Shown here: in pieces, positions 6,879 through 16,637 of the stretch
How the letters are laid out: the number at the start of each line of letters is the position of its first letter
Position numbering within the stretch: position 1 is the first letter of the stretch
Assembly (NCBI GenBank): GCA_022839445.1
Contig: JALHFC010000006.1
Coordinates: forward strand, 6,667-70,666
Direction: 5' to 3'
Length of the DNA stretch: 64,000 nucleotides
DNA from: Pelotomaculum sp.
GTDB taxonomy: Bacteria > Bacillota > Desulfotomaculia > Desulfotomaculales > Pelotomaculaceae
Notes under the pieces: model-generated
Databases searched by the model: none
What the model was told of the DNA's origin: nothing
Seen by the model: the letters and a program-made list of their open reading frames with translations, nothing else
Program-made: the position numbers and the translations under genes

Positions 6879-7913
6879 ATGAAAGAGGCTATATTAAGAG
6901 TCGTTTCGGGGAGGCATTTAACTGAAATGAAGGCAATGTCTGTAATGGAGCAAATCATGGAGGGGCGGGCCAGTTCCGCTCAGATTGCCTCCCTGCTGAC
7001 CGCCATGCGGCTAAAAGGCGAAACTGCCGAAGAAATTACCGGTTTTGCCAGGGTGATGAGACGGATGTCGACGCCAATCAAGTCGTCTTACCCCATTCTA
7101 GTGGATACTTGTGGCACAGGGGGAGACGGCGCCGGGACCTTTAATATTTCTACAACTGCGGCTTTTGTAGTGGCCGGGGCCGGGGCGCCTGTAGCCAAGC
7201 ACGGCAACCGGTCGGTGTCCAGCCGTAGCGGCAGCGCCGATGTTCTGGAGGAACTGGGGGTCAGGGTTGACCTGGATCGGGACGCTATCGAGGATTGTCT
7301 GGAACAGGTGGGGATGGCCTTTCTTTTCGCGCCGATGTTACACCGCGCCACGGGGCACGCTACGGGTCCCCGCCGCGAGATCGGGATCAGGACCGTTTTT
7401 AATATTCTAGGTCCCTTGACCAACCCGGCCGGCGCTAGGGCGCAGGTACTCGGTGTATACAGCCCTTCGCTGGCGGAATTGATCGCGCGCGTGCTGGCCA
7501 AACTGGGCGCCACCCGAGCGTTTGTGGTCCATGGCGCAGGCGGGCTGGACGAAATTTCCTTGGCCGGTCCTTCGGTCCTGTGTGAAGTAAAAGGTGGATC
7601 GGTGCGCAAGGGTATCCTGGATCCGGCCCGGTTTGGATTTCGGTACACGCCGGTTTCTACCCTGGCCGGGGGTTCCCCCGGGGAAAACGCCGCGATCACA
7701 CGCCGGATTCTGGAAGGTGAAAAAGGGCCGCGCCGGGATGTCGTTGTTTTAAACGCTGCTTTGGGAGTGGTAGCTGCGGGCAAGGCCGGCGGTATAGCCG
7801 AAGGTTTGGAAATATCCGCCCGCAGTATCGATGACGGACGGGCTCTGGCTAAACTAAATGAACTGGTTACATTTACAAAGCGATACGCGCCTGTAAAAAC
7901 CGCAGCCCTATGA
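6879..7913 (+). CDS. trpD: Anthranilate phosphoribosyltransferase
   Basis: A 344-residue enzyme joining anthranilate to PRPP. It shows the helical N-domain, the DTCGTGGDGAGTFNIST phosphoribosyl-binding loop, KHGNRSVSSRSGSADVLEELG, HRATGHATGPRREIGIRTVFNILGPLTNPA and HGAGGLDEIS. It is a stand-alone TrpD with no fused TrpG. The ATG at 6879 follows AAAAGGAGAG. Its stop overlaps the trpC start (ATGA). Confidence 0.96.
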   Translation: MKEAILRVVSGRHLTEMKAMSVMEQIMEGRASSAQIASLLTAMRLKGETAEEITGFARVMRRMSTPIKSSYPILVDTCGTGGDGAGTFNISTTAAFVVAGAGAPVAKHGNRSVSSRSGSADVLEELGVRVDLDRDAIEDCLEQVGMAFLFAPMLHRATGHATGPRREIGIRTVFNILGPLTNPAGARAQVLGVYSPSLAELIARVLAKLGATRAFVVHGAGGLDEISLAGPSVLCEVKGGSVRKGILDPARFGFRYTPVSTLAGGSPGENAAITRRILEGEKGPRRDVVVLNAALGVVAAGKAGGIAEGLEISARSIDDGRALAKLNELVTFTKRYAPVKTAAL

Positions 7914-8722
7914 TTTTAAATAAAATAATTGCCAACAAAAAAGTTGAGCTGCTAAAGCGTAAGGAAATGCTTCCTTTTAGCGTGCTGAAAGGAACGTTAT
8001 CGGATGTTGCCCTGCCGCTACCGCTGGCGCCGGCCTTACGCCGGCCGGGCCGGGTGGCAATCATCGCCGAAACAAAAAAAGCATCGCCTTCCAAGGGAAT
8101 AATATGCGACAACTTTGATCCCGTAAAGCTGGCGAGGGAATATGAAACAGCCGGGGCGGCAGCTATATCGGTGCTCACCGAGGAAAAGTTTTTTCTCGGG
8201 CGCCCGTCTCATCTGGCAGGCGTTAAAAGGGCAGTTAAAATACCGGTTGTAAGGAAGGACTTTATCATCGATCCTTACCAGGTTTACGAGTCCCGCGCGC
8301 TGGGCGCCGACGCCATACTTTTGATCGTGGCTGCTCTTTCTTTCGAGCAACTCAAGGAATTAATCGAACTTGCCAGGGAATTGGGCCTGTCAGGCCTGGT
8401 CGAAGTACACACGGAACCGGAATTGGAACACGCTTGCCGTGCCGGCGCGGACATTATCGGGATTAACAACCGTGACTTGAACACTTTTAAAACTGATCTA
8501 AACAGGACATTCGAACTAATGAAGTTTATTGACAAGCAAAAATATATTGTGGTTTCCGAAAGTGGTATTAAAAGCCATACCGACTTAATCGGGCTAAAAG
8601 ACTGCGGAGTGCATGCGGCGCTGGTAGGTGAAGCCCTAGTAGGAAGCGCCTTTCCGGGTGAAGCGCTAAAAAGGCTGGGCGGCTGTTCGGGCGAAAGGGG
8701 GGCTGGTTTGTGCCGGGCTTAA
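7910..8722 (+). CDS. trpC: Indole-3-glycerol phosphate synthase
   Basis: A 270-residue (beta/alpha)8 enzyme that closes CdRP to indole-3-glycerol phosphate. Key motifs are IIAETKKASPSKG (catalytic Lys and Glu region), LTEEKFFLGRPSHL, VVRKDFIIDPYQVYESRALGAD, LVEVHTEPEL, IGINNRDLNTF and VSESGI. The ATG overlaps the trpD stop by four bases and the gene overlaps trpF by 13, indicating tight coupling. The last 15 residues are rich in Gly and Arg and variable. Confidence 0.96.
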   Translation: MILNKIIANKKVELLKRKEMLPFSVLKGTLSDVALPLPLAPALRRPGRVAIIAETKKASPSKGIICDNFDPVKLAREYETAGAAAISVLTEEKFFLGRPSHLAGVKRAVKIPVVRKDFIIDPYQVYESRALGADAILLIVAALSFEQLKELIELARELGLSGLVEVHTEPELEHACRAGADIIGINNRDLNTFKTDLNRTFELMKFIDKQKYIVVSESGIKSHTDLIGLKDCGVHAALVGEALVGSAFPGEALKRLGGCSGERGAGLCRA

Positions 8723-9333
8723 AACAGGTAAAGGTTAAAATTTGCGGGATTATGGACTCTGTTACGGCATTGGCGGCGGTAGAGGCCGGGGCGGACGCCC
8801 TGGGGTTTGTTTTTGCTCCCGGCCCGAGGCGTGTGGAGAAAGAAAAAGTAAGATCCATCTGTGCTTTGTTGCCTCCTTTTGTTTCCCGGGTAGGTGTTTT
8901 TGTCAATGCGCCGGCTGAAGTGGTTAAAGAGACCGCTCTCTACTGTGGGTTGGATACACTGCAGCTGCACGGGGACGAAACACCGGAATACTGTTTGTCA
9001 CTCCCGTACAAGATCATAAAGGCTTTCCGTGTACGGGACTCGGTTTCGCTTCAGACAATTAAGCGCTATCGCTGTGCGGCGGTTTTGCTGGATACTTACG
9101 TGCAGGAATTGCGTGGAGGTACGGGAAAAAGTTTTGATTGGAGTCTTGCCGTGGCGCCGGTGCTGTCCGTGCCGGTGATCCTAGCCGGGGGGCTCCACCC
9201 GGAAAACGTAGAGGAGGCCGTGGCTACCGCCCGTCCATATGCTGTGGATGTATCCAGCGGGGTGGAAACCGGCGGTAAAAAGGATATAGAGAAAATAAAG
9301 CTGTTTATAGAGCGGGCAAGGGGGTTATGTTAG
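8710..9333 (+). CDS. trpF: Phosphoribosylanthranilate isomerase
   Basis: A 207-residue (beta/alpha)8 enzyme catalysing the Amadori step PRA to CdRP. It carries VKICGI with the catalytic Cys, [23 protein letters not shown], the [19 protein letters not shown] segment with the catalytic Asp, [10 protein letters not shown] and [14 protein letters not shown]. The start is the GTG at 8710 inside the trpC end, and the stop overlaps trpB by seven bases. Confidence 0.95.
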   Translation: MPGLKQVKVKICGIMDSVTALAAVEAGADALGFVFAPGPRRVEKEKVRSICALLPPFVSRVGVFVNAPAEVVKETALYCGLDTLQLHGDETPEYCLSLPYKIIKAFRVRDSVSLQTIKRYRCAAVLLDTYVQELRGGTGKSFDWSLAVAPVLSVPVILAGGLHPENVEEAVATARPYAVDVSSGVETGGKKDIEKIKLFIERARGLC

Positions 9334-10535
9334 TGGAAATATATGAGGGGGCGCCGGACAGCAAGGGGTATTACGGGCCATACGGGGGGCGTTTTGTGCC
9401 GGAGACTCTGATGCCGGGTTTAGAAGAGCTGGAAAAGGCCTACCGTGCAGCCGTGGATGATCCGGAATTCCAAAGGGAGCTGGAGCATTACCTGCAACAT
9501 TATGTCGGAAGGCCTTCACCCCTGTATTTTGCCGAAGGGCTGACGGCGCATTGCGGAGGCGCCCAGGTTTACCTGAAAAGAGAAGACTTAAACCATACCG
9601 GCGCCCACAAGATAAACAATACTATCGGCCAGATTTTACTGGCCCGGCGCATGGGCAAGCGCAGGGTAATCGCCGAGACCGGCGCAGGCCAGCACGGTGT
9701 CGCGACTGCCACGGCGGCGGCCTTATTCGGGTTTGACTGTGCAGTATACATGGGAGAGGAAGACATTCGCAGGCAGAGTCCTAACGTCTTCAGGATGCGC
9801 CTGCTGGGGGCCGAGGTCATCCCTGTCTCAACCGGCAGCAAAACGTTAAAAGACGCCATGAATGAGGCTATCCGTGATTGGGTGACCAACGTGCGGGATA
9901 CCTACTACTTGATTGGATCGGTGGCAGGGCCCCATCCCTACCCGCTTATGGTCAGGCAATTCCAATCGGTGATCGGGGTGGAGGCAAAGAGGCAAGTCCT
10001 GGAGCAGACCGGGCGTCTGCCCGGCCATATTGTTGCCTGTGTGGGTGGCGGGAGCAACGCCATGGGTATTTTCTACCCTTTCTTGAATGAAGCTGGAGTC
10101 AATCTAGTGGGGGTTGAAGCAGCGGGGCGCGGGGTAGATACAGGGGAGCACGCCGCCACATTGGGCCTGGGCAGTCCCGGCGTGCTGCACGGCGCACTTA
10201 GTTATGTGCTGCAGAGTGAGGACGGCCAGATCCAGTGCGCTCATTCCATTTCGGCAGGGCTGGATTACCCGGGGGTTGGGCCCGAGCACTCCTATTTGAA
10301 AGACAGCGGAAGGGTGATCTATACGTCCGCTACCGATGCAGAGGCACTGGAGGCGTTTGGCCTGCTTTGCCGGACGGACGGGATCATCCCTGCCCTGGAA
10401 AGCGCCCATGCCCTGGCAGAAGCAATAAAACTGGCGCCTTCCCTGCCGCGAGAAAATATAATATTAGTCAACTTGTCCGGGCGGGGTGACAAGGATATCC
10501 CGGCGGTTGCAGGTGATGCGGGGGTGTATGTATGA
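9327..10535 (+). CDS. trpB: Tryptophan synthase beta chain
   Basis: A 402-residue PLP enzyme condensing indole and serine. It has [15 protein letters not shown] at the N-terminus, the PLP lysine in [28 protein letters not shown], the phosphate-binding [18 protein letters not shown] and [15 protein letters not shown]. This is the canonical TrpB1 type that pairs with TrpA. It overlaps trpF upstream and trpA downstream by four bases (ATGA). Confidence 0.97.
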   Translation: MLVEIYEGAPDSKGYYGPYGGRFVPETLMPGLEELEKAYRAAVDDPEFQRELEHYLQHYVGRPSPLYFAEGLTAHCGGAQVYLKREDLNHTGAHKINNTIGQILLARRMGKRRVIAETGAGQHGVATATAAALFGFDCAVYMGEEDIRRQSPNVFRMRLLGAEVIPVSTGSKTLKDAMNEAIRDWVTNVRDTYYLIGSVAGPHPYPLMVRQFQSVIGVEAKRQVLEQTGRLPGHIVACVGGGSNAMGIFYPFLNEAGVNLVGVEAAGRGVDTGEHAATLGLGSPGVLHGALSYVLQSEDGQIQCAHSISAGLDYPGVGPEHSYLKDSGRVIYTSATDAEALEAFGLLCRTDGIIPALESAHALAEAIKLAPSLPRENIILVNLSGRGDKDIPAVAGDAGVYV

Positions 10536-11350
10536 GTAAGATCACGGAATGTCTGGAAAATATGCGCCGTACGGGTAAGAAAGGCCTGATCCCGTTTATC
10601 ACCGCCGGTGACCCTGATTTGGCGGGCACAGTGGAGATCGCGAAACGGTTGGCCTTCGCCGGCGCCGATCTCGTTGAACTGGGTATACCTTTTTCCGATC
10701 CGGTGGCGGACGGTCCGGTAATCCAGCAGGCGTCCGGACGGGCGCTGAAATCAGGGACCACGCTACAGGGGATCCTTGAAGCAGTGAGGGAAATAAAAAA
10801 AGACTGCAGTATGCCGCTGATCTTGATGGGTTACTATAATCAGATTTACAAATATGGGTTGCGCCGGTTTACTTGTGACGCTGCAAAGGCCGGGGTCAGC
10901 GGCCTCATTGTGCCGGACCTGCCCCACGAAGAGTGCGGGCCGTTGCGTGAGGAAGCCATTTTGGCGGGGCTTGATCTCATTCCTTTAGTAGCGCCTACCA
11001 CTACCAATCCAAGGTTGGAGAAAATCACCGCCGGCGCGTGCGGTTTTATATATTGCGTTTCCGTAACCGGTGTCACCGGGACCAGGGAGCAAATGGGTAC
11101 GGACCTGGAAAACTTTACGGGCCGGGTGCGCCGCTACACTTCCCTGCCCCTGGCCGTTGGTTTCGGCATTGCCGGGCCGGAGCAAGCGGCGCAAACAGCG
11201 AAGCTTTGTGACGCCGTGGTGGTGGGAAGCGCTATTGTTAAAATCATTGCTGAGTATAATGATGTTTCGTCTGCCGGGCCGGCGGTGGAGAAACTCGTCT
11301 CTCAAATTAGGGGGACGCTGGATGGTTTGCAATATACAAGGCCAAAATAA
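10532..11350 (+). CDS. trpA: Tryptophan synthase alpha chain
   Basis: A 272-residue (beta/alpha)8 subunit that splits indole-3-glycerol phosphate to indole and glyceraldehyde 3-phosphate. It shows [11 protein letters not shown], the catalytic Glu and Asp in [59 protein letters not shown] and VVVGSAIVK. It is the last gene of the trp operon. A terminator-like hairpin lies about 190 bases downstream. Confidence 0.96.
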   Translation: MSKITECLENMRRTGKKGLIPFITAGDPDLAGTVEIAKRLAFAGADLVELGIPFSDPVADGPVIQQASGRALKSGTTLQGILEAVREIKKDCSMPLILMGYYNQIYKYGLRRFTCDAAKAGVSGLIVPDLPHEECGPLREEAILAGLDLIPLVAPTTTNPRLEKITAGACGFIYCVSVTGVTGTREQMGTDLENFTGRVRRYTSLPLAVGFGIAGPEQAAQTAKLCDAVVVGSAIVKIIAEYNDVSSAGPAVEKLVSQIRGTLDGLQYTRPK

Positions 11351-11396
11351 AATATATTGAAAATGCGGTGGAATATGATCGTATCCCCAAAAATCG

Positions 11397-11425
11397 TTGC
11401 CATCTAATCGCCTGTGTGTTAAGAT
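11397..11425 (+). promoter_or_regulatory. Weak candidate promoter for aroF-tyrA
   Basis: TTGCCA (11397-11402) and TAAGAT (11420-11425) with a 17-base spacer. If used, it gives a leader of about 210 bases before aroF that contains a terminator-like hairpin. Confidence 0.3.
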
Positions 11426-11512
11426 AAAATATACTTGTAGGATGGTTTTTTGGTTGGGAAGGCAGCGCCTGCGGGCGCACAGGAGAAGAACGGCAGGATG
11501 GCAAGGGAGGCG

Positions 11513-11542
11513 ATGAGATTGTTTGCTTATGGTCCGACTTGA
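11513..11542 (+). other. Possible leader peptide of the aroF unit
   Basis: ATG at 11513 opens a nine-codon frame MRLFAYGPT, with one Phe and one Tyr codon, whose TGA (11540-11542) touches the terminator stem. GGGAGG lies very close upstream. Leader-peptide attenuation by aromatic amino acids is conceivable but unproven. Confidence 0.2.
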
Positions 11543-11571
11543 GTACTCCTCCGGGAGTGCTTTTTTGTTTT
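11542..11571 (+). terminator. Intrinsic terminator between trpA and aroF
   Basis: AGTACTCCT (11542-11550) pairs, with G-U pairs, to GGGAGTGCT (11553-11561), followed by TTTTTGTTTTT. It ends the trp transcript or attenuates transcription into aroF. Confidence 0.7.
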
Positions 11572-11643
11572 TAGTTTTGGAAATGATATTTAAGGTAAGG
11601 TTTTTTAAGGCAGGGTTTTTCCGATATGTAAGGGGGTTTAAAA

Positions 11644-12660
11644 ATGATTATAGTCATGGATCACCGGGTTGGTGATGATAAGATAGAAGCCGTACTCGTC
11701 CGGCTGGAGAGGCTTGGTTTTCAGATCCACTTGTCACGTGGTGTAGAGCGCACGATCATCGGCGCTATCGGGGAAAGAGGCCACCTGATCGGGGTGGACC
11801 TGGAGGTTATGCCGGGTGTGGAAAAAGTTGTCCCCATCCTACAGCCATATAAATTGGCCAGCAGGACATTCAAAGAGGAAGGAACTGTAATTAGGGTTGG
11901 GAACTTGGAGATAGGCGGTGACACCATCCATGTCATGGCCGGTCCGTGCGCTGTGGAAAGCAGGGAACAACTCCTGTGCGCAGCGCAGATGGTCAAAGAT
12001 GCCGGCGCTACTATCCTACGGGGTGGGGCTTTTAAACCAAGGACCTCCCCTTATTCATTCCACGGGCTGGAAGAAGAGGGTTTGGAACTGCTGGCGGAAG
12101 CCCGCGAGGCGACCGGCCTTTTGATCGTGACCGAGGTAATGGACGCCAGGACGCTGCCCCTGGTTGCCCGGTATACCGACATCCTTCAAATAGGGGCGCG
12201 CAATATGCAGAACTTCTTTTTGCTGAGGGAAATAGCCAAAGTAGACAAACCCGTTGTGTTGAAGAGGGGTCCGTCGGCTACCATTGAAGAATGGCTGATG
12301 GCGGCGGAATATATCATGTCCGGCGGTAATTATAACGTAATTCTGTGTGAGCGGGGCATACGCAGCTTTGAAAGCTATACCAGGAACACCCTCGATCTCA
12401 CCTCGGTGCCGGTGGTGAAGTACCTTTCCCACCTGCCTGTAATTGTCGATCCCAGTCACGCTATCGGTAAGTGGCGTTTTGTGCCGCCGATGGCAAAAGC
12501 CGCCCTAGCGGCAGGCGCCGATGGGTTGATTGTAGAAGTACACCCGAATCCCGTTGAAGCTTTGTGCGACGGTCCCCAATCCTTGATGCCGGAGAAATTT
12601 GCCGCGATGATGAACGATTTGAGGCAAGTTGCCGCAGTGATGGGCAGGAGGATGCCTTGA
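11644..12660 (+). CDS. aroF: 3-deoxy-7-phosphoheptulonate synthase (AroF, AroQ-less type with N-terminal regulatory domain)
   Basis: A 338-residue DAHP synthase of the microbial type Ibeta, condensing PEP and erythrose 4-phosphate as the first shikimate step. Residues 1-70 form a ferredoxin-like regulatory domain ([18 protein letters not shown]). The catalytic barrel follows, with [82 protein letters not shown] and VHPNP. The start ATG follows AAGGGGG. It overlaps tyrA by four bases. Confidence 0.95.
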   Translation: MIIVMDHRVGDDKIEAVLVRLERLGFQIHLSRGVERTIIGAIGERGHLIGVDLEVMPGVEKVVPILQPYKLASRTFKEEGTVIRVGNLEIGGDTIHVMAGPCAVESREQLLCAAQMVKDAGATILRGGAFKPRTSPYSFHGLEEEGLELLAEAREATGLLIVTEVMDARTLPLVARYTDILQIGARNMQNFFLLREIAKVDKPVVLKRGPSATIEEWLMAAEYIMSGGNYNVILCERGIRSFESYTRNTLDLTSVPVVKYLSHLPVIVDPSHAIGKWRFVPPMAKAALAAGADGLIVEVHPNPVEALCDGPQSLMPEKFAAMMNDLRQVAAVMGRRMP

Positions 12661-13760
12661 AGCCGCAATTGGGCCGGGTGGCGATAGTAGGTGTTGGGCT
12701 TATCGGTGGTTCCCTTGGTATGTCTCTCTGTGCCCGGGGTCTGGCTACGGAAGTGGTCGGTTTGGGATCCCGTCCGGAAAATTTGCGCCTGGCTTTGGAG
12801 TTGGGCGCGATTAACCGGATTGCGGTCACACCTGCTACAGGTGTGACCGGGGCGGACTTGGTGATTATCGCTACCCCGGTTAGCGCCGTGATACCGGCGT
12901 TGGACAACGTTTTGCCTTACCTTTCCCGGGGGGCCGTGGTCACTGATGTGGGTAGCGTTAAAGCTGAAATTGTGCGCAGGGCGGAAAACATGTTGCCGCC
13001 CGGCGTATCTTTTGTGGGCGGCCATCCCATGGCCGGGTCGGAGCAAGCTGGTGTCAGGGGCGCTGATCCCTACTTGTTTGAAAACGCTTTTTATCTAGTT
13101 ACACCTACGCCTAAAACACCCGTGGAAGCATTGAAGGCTGTAAGGAAACTGGCTGCCGGGGTTGGCGCGAAGGTTATCGAGATAGAGCCGGAACGGCATG
13201 ACCAAGCCGTGGCTGCGGTTAGCCATTTTCCCCACTTGCTGGCGGTCACCCTGGTCAATATGGTAGCGAAAATGGATGAAAGTGACGAAATACTGCCGCT
13301 GGCGGCGGGGGGATTCCGGGATACGACCCGGATTGCCGCGGGGAGCCCGGTGATGTGGCGAGATATATTTATGTCTAACCGGGAGCAGGCGCTGAAAATG
13401 ATCCGGCGTTTTAGGACGGAGCTTGATACTTTTCAAAAAACTTTGGAGCAGGCAGACGCCGATGCCATTTGGGACAGCCTGGAAAACGCCAAAGCGGTGC
13501 GTTCGGGGTTGCCGGCTAAAACAAAGGGCTACCTGCCGTACCTTTATGAAGTGGTTGTAAACGTTCCCGACCAGCCGGGGGTTATCGCCGGTTTTACAAG
13601 CATACTGGCCGCAGCCGGTATAAATGTTGTTGATATCGAAATTTTGAGGGTGCGTGAGGGTGAAGGTGGAACCATCAGGGTCGGTTTCGCCACCCTTGAA
13701 GAGCAGGACGGCGCAGTGCAACTCCTCAACGAAAAAGGGTACGCGACCAGAAAAAGGTGA
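12657..13760 (+). CDS. tyrA: Prephenate dehydrogenase with C-terminal ACT domain
   Basis: A 367-residue enzyme oxidising prephenate to 4-hydroxyphenylpyruvate for tyrosine. It opens with the NAD-binding [17 protein letters not shown], then shows [23 protein letters not shown], the active-site [42 protein letters not shown] and [14 protein letters not shown]. An ACT domain at about residues 293-365 ([29 protein letters not shown]) probably binds tyrosine. The frame is open upstream, but the TTG at 12657 is chosen because AGGAGG lies just ahead and it overlaps the aroF stop. Confidence 0.95.
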   Translation: MKPQLGRVAIVGVGLIGGSLGMSLCARGLATEVVGLGSRPENLRLALELGAINRIAVTPATGVTGADLVIIATPVSAVIPALDNVLPYLSRGAVVTDVGSVKAEIVRRAENMLPPGVSFVGGHPMAGSEQAGVRGADPYLFENAFYLVTPTPKTPVEALKAVRKLAAGVGAKVIEIEPERHDQAVAAVSHFPHLLAVTLVNMVAKMDESDEILPLAAGGFRDTTRIAAGSPVMWRDIFMSNREQALKMIRRFRTELDTFQKTLEQADADAIWDSLENAKAVRSGLPAKTKGYLPYLYEVVVNVPDQPGVIAGFTSILAAAGINVVDIEILRVREGEGGTIRVGFATLEEQDGAVQLLNEKGYATRKR

Positions 13761-13867
13761 GCTAATAAATAGCGAATCCATGAATTTTAGCGGCTCATTC
13801 ATAGCGCAAGTGAGCTAAAGGATATGTAGATGTGTGACGACTTTTTAGTAGTTAGTCTTTTATGCGA

Positions 13868-13899
13868 TTATAAGGGCACGGCATACCGTGCCCTTATAA
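13868..13899. terminator. Strong 14-bp hairpin between tyrA and aroA
   Basis: The 14 bases at 13868-13881 are the exact inverse of 13886-13899, with a four-base CATA loop and GGGCACGG/CCGTGCCC core. A's precede it and no long T-run follows on the plus strand. It would work as an mRNA end or as a bidirectional terminator-like structure. Confidence 0.55.
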
Positions 13900-13958
13900 A
13901 TAGATATGACCTTCTATGAGGTTGTTGCTTAAAATGTTATATAAAGGATGTATAATCA

Positions 13959-15195
13959 TTGGATCTGTATATTAAACCGGTCTGCGGGTTGCGGGGTACA
14001 GTAGCTATACCGGGGGACAAATCCATCTCTCACCGGGCGGTAATGCTGGGTGCCCTCCATTGCCTGCTTTAGAAAATTGGGAGTGGAGATTACAGGACCG
14101 GAGGATGGGGTTGTTACCGTATCCGGCCGGGGATTGGATGGCCTGAGAGAGCCGTGCGACATCCTTGACGCCGGCAATTCCGGCACTACCATGCGGCTGA
14201 TCCTGGGTGTTTTGGCCGGGCAACCATTCTTTAGTGTAATCACCGGCGATGATTCCTTGCGCCGGCGTCCTATGGCCAGGGTAACTCACCCGTTGGGACT
14301 GATGGGGGCGCGGATTTCCGGCAGGCAGGACGGCGCTCTGGCGCCCCTGGCCATACAGGGCGGCAGGCTGGACCCGATCCACTATTATTCCCCGGTGGCA
14401 AGCGCCCAGGTTAAGTCGGCGGTTTTGCTGGCCGGTCTTTTTGCGGCAGGGGAGACTGCGGTAACCGAACCATACCTCTCTAGGGACCATACCGAGCGGA
14501 TGCTCAGGTATTTTGGGGCGGAAGTGGATGTGTCGGGCGGCGCCATACGGCTAAAAGGCCGCCCACGCCTTTCGGGCCGGGTACTTAAAGTGCCCGGGGA
14601 TATATCGTCTGCCGCCTTTTTGATGGTAGCGGCTTCGGCGATACCGGGTTCGGACCTTATCTTGGCCGGGGTAGGGGTGAATCCCACCAGGGCCGGCATT
14701 GTCGACGCGCTTGCAGAAATGGGCGCACATATTGAAATGCTAAATACCCGCCAGGAGGGCGGTGAACCTGTGGCTGATATCCGGGTGCGCTATAATGGAA
14801 GGCTATGTGGCGTATCGCTTGGAGGGGAAATAATCCCCCGCCTTATTGATGAGATACCTGCCCTAGCTGTGGCGGCTGCGCTGGCCGAGGGTGAAACGGA
14901 AATTCGTGACGCCGCCGAGCTAAAGGTAAAGGAGAGCGACCGGATAGCTGCTGTAGTCCGGCTGCTAACCGGTTTTGGGGCCGCTGTGGAAGAAAGGCCG
15001 GACGGCCTGATGGTGAGGGGGAAGCGCACGATAAACGCCTGTATTTGTGAAAGCCACGGGGACCACCGTATTGCCATGGCGGCAGCTGTAGCCGGGATGC
15101 TGGCCGGAGGGGAAACAGTAGTGCGGGGGGCCGAATGTATTGCTGTGTCCTTTCCTGGATTTAATGATGTATTAAAAAAAATCAAGGTAGAATAA
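13959..15195 (+). pseudogene. aroA: 5-enolpyruvylshikimate-3-phosphate synthase, broken near the N-terminus
   Basis: A TTG at 13959 opens a frame reading [32 protein letters not shown], including the substrate-binding Lys of GDKSISHR, then meets a stop at 14070-14072. The remaining 381 residues are in the next frame, from about 14050 ([12 protein letters not shown]...), and include STTMRL-like GTTMRLILG, RPMARVTHPL, QVKSAVLLAGL, DHTERML, DISSAAF, DEIPALAVAAA, LKVKESDRI and HGDHRIAMA. Compared with the family, about 17-18 residues around the FLPGEDCLST motif are missing, so roughly 50-53 bases are lost with a frame change. Without repair the enzyme lacks essential residues. It lies between tyrA and cmk. 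Confidence 0.85.
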
Positions 15196-15306
15196 TACAA
15201 TCGGAAGGGTTTTCCTAATTTGAGCTTTTATTTCGCTGCAAAAAAGGAAAAGTAGTAACTATGTCGAAATTAGCAAATGAATTAAATGAAGCTTCCAGGA
15301 GGGGCT

Positions 15307-15990
15307 ATGAAATCACGTCCCAATATTGCTATAGATGGACCAGCCGGGGCAGGTAAAAGTACCGTTGCAAAGCTGGTGGCGAAAGAACTCGGTTTTCTAT
15401 ACATAGATACGGGGGCGATGTACAGGGCGGTGACATTAAAGGCGCTTCGCGAGGAAGTAAATTTTAGTGATTATAACGGCCTTGACCAGCTGGCCGCTGC
15501 GGCGCGGGTAAAACTTGTGGCGGGTGCGGATGCGGATCTAAAGGTGTTTTTAAATAACGAAGAAGTTACGGAAGCAATTCGCGACCCGGAAGTATCAAGA
15601 AACGTTTCCCTGCTTGCCAGGGTTCCGTCGGTGCGCAAGCGCATGGTTGAACTGCAGAAAGCTATGGCCGTGGGAGGCGGGGTGGTAATGGAAGGGCGGG
15701 ATATCGGTACCGCAGTCTTGCCGGACGCGCCCGTTAAGATCTTTCTGACTGCGTCCATTGAAGAAAGGGCCAGGAGGCGCAGGGAGGAACTAGCTGCAAA
15801 AGGAGATATTATAGGGCAGCGCCAGATGGAAGAAGAAATAATTTTGCGTGACCAGGTCGACACATCGAGGGAAAAGGACCCTCTTGCCCCGGCCCGGGAT
15901 GCTGAAATAATCGACAGCACATGCCATTCGGTAGAACATGTGGTGGCGATGATTGTTGCCCGCGTTAAAACCTGGAGGTATAAAACTTGA
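15307..15990 (+). CDS. cmk: Cytidylate kinase
   Basis: A 227-residue (d)CMP kinase. It has the P-loop IAIDGPAGAGKSTVAKLVAKELG, YIDTGAMYRAVTLKAL, the CMP-binding insert typical of bacterial enzymes, MEGRDIGTAVLPDAPVKIFLTAS, RARRRREEL lid residues and RDQVDTSREKDPL. The ATG at 15307 follows AGGAGGGG; an in-frame ATG at 15286 precedes that site and is less likely. The stop overlaps plsC by four bases. The aroA-cmk-plsC-ispH/rpsA order is common in clostridia. Confidence 0.95.
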   Translation: MKSRPNIAIDGPAGAGKSTVAKLVAKELGFLYIDTGAMYRAVTLKALREEVNFSDYNGLDQLAAAARVKLVAGADADLKVFLNNEEVTEAIRDPEVSRNVSLLARVPSVRKRMVELQKAMAVGGGVVMEGRDIGTAVLPDAPVKIFLTASIEERARRRREELAAKGDIIGQRQMEEEIILRDQVDTSREKDPLAPARDAEIIDSTCHSVEHVVAMIVARVKTWRYKT

Positions 15991-16562
15991 TTTACCGTTC
16001 ACTCAAACTTTTTGTGCGAATCATCCTGTTCGTATTAAGGAGATGGGAAATACGAGGGGTCGAGAACCTCCCTGCAAGCGGCGGTATGATGTTGGTGGCC
16101 AACCATACCAGCTACTGGGACCCGGTGGTAATAATTTGTGCTTTTAACCGGAGGGTCCATTTTATGGCCAAATCTGAGCTTTTTAATATTCCTGTTGTTG
16201 GCTACGTAATGCGTATTTCCGGCGCGTTTCCGGTGCGGCGGGACAAGTCTGACCGGAATGCCATCAGGACAGCCGTTAGGCTTCTGGAAGACGGACATGT
16301 TGTAGGAGTTTTTCCGGAGGGAACCAGGAGTCACACGGGGGAATTGTTAAAGCCTCACCTTGGGGCCGCTATGCTTGCGTTTAAAGCGGGAGTCCCCATG
16401 CTTCCTATTGCGGTCAAAGGCGCAAGGGGGGTGTTTGGCAAGATAACAGTCAACGTGGGCAGGCCTGTTTCCAGCCCGGGCGGAACAAAAGTCAATAAGG
16501 CAGGCCTGGAAAAAGCCAGCGATATGATCATGGAACAAATATCTGCCCTGCTTGATATATAG
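15987..16562 (+). CDS. plsC: 1-acylglycerol-3-phosphate O-acyltransferase
   Basis: A 191-residue membrane-associated acyltransferase that makes phosphatidic acid from lysophosphatidic acid. It has the catalytic NHTSYWDP motif (His and Asp four residues apart), the substrate-binding FPEGTRSHTG block and an IAVKGARG block. An N-terminal hydrophobic helix (SLKLFVRIILFVL) anchors it to the membrane. The start is a TTG overlapping the cmk stop, behind GGAGGT. Size is normal for the short bacterial form. Confidence 0.92.
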   Translation: MIYRSLKLFVRIILFVLRRWEIRGVENLPASGGMMLVANHTSYWDPVVIICAFNRRVHFMAKSELFNIPVVGYVMRISGAFPVRRDKSDRNAIRTAVRLLEDGHVVGVFPEGTRSHTGELLKPHLGAAMLAFKAGVPMLPIAVKGARGVFGKITVNVGRPVSSPGGTKVNKAGLEKASDMIMEQISALLDI

Positions 16563-16637
16563 ATATTTATTAAATAAAGAAGGAAATTATAAGTTTAAAG
16601 GCGAATGGTATAAGGATGTGCAAGAAGCGGTGATGTT

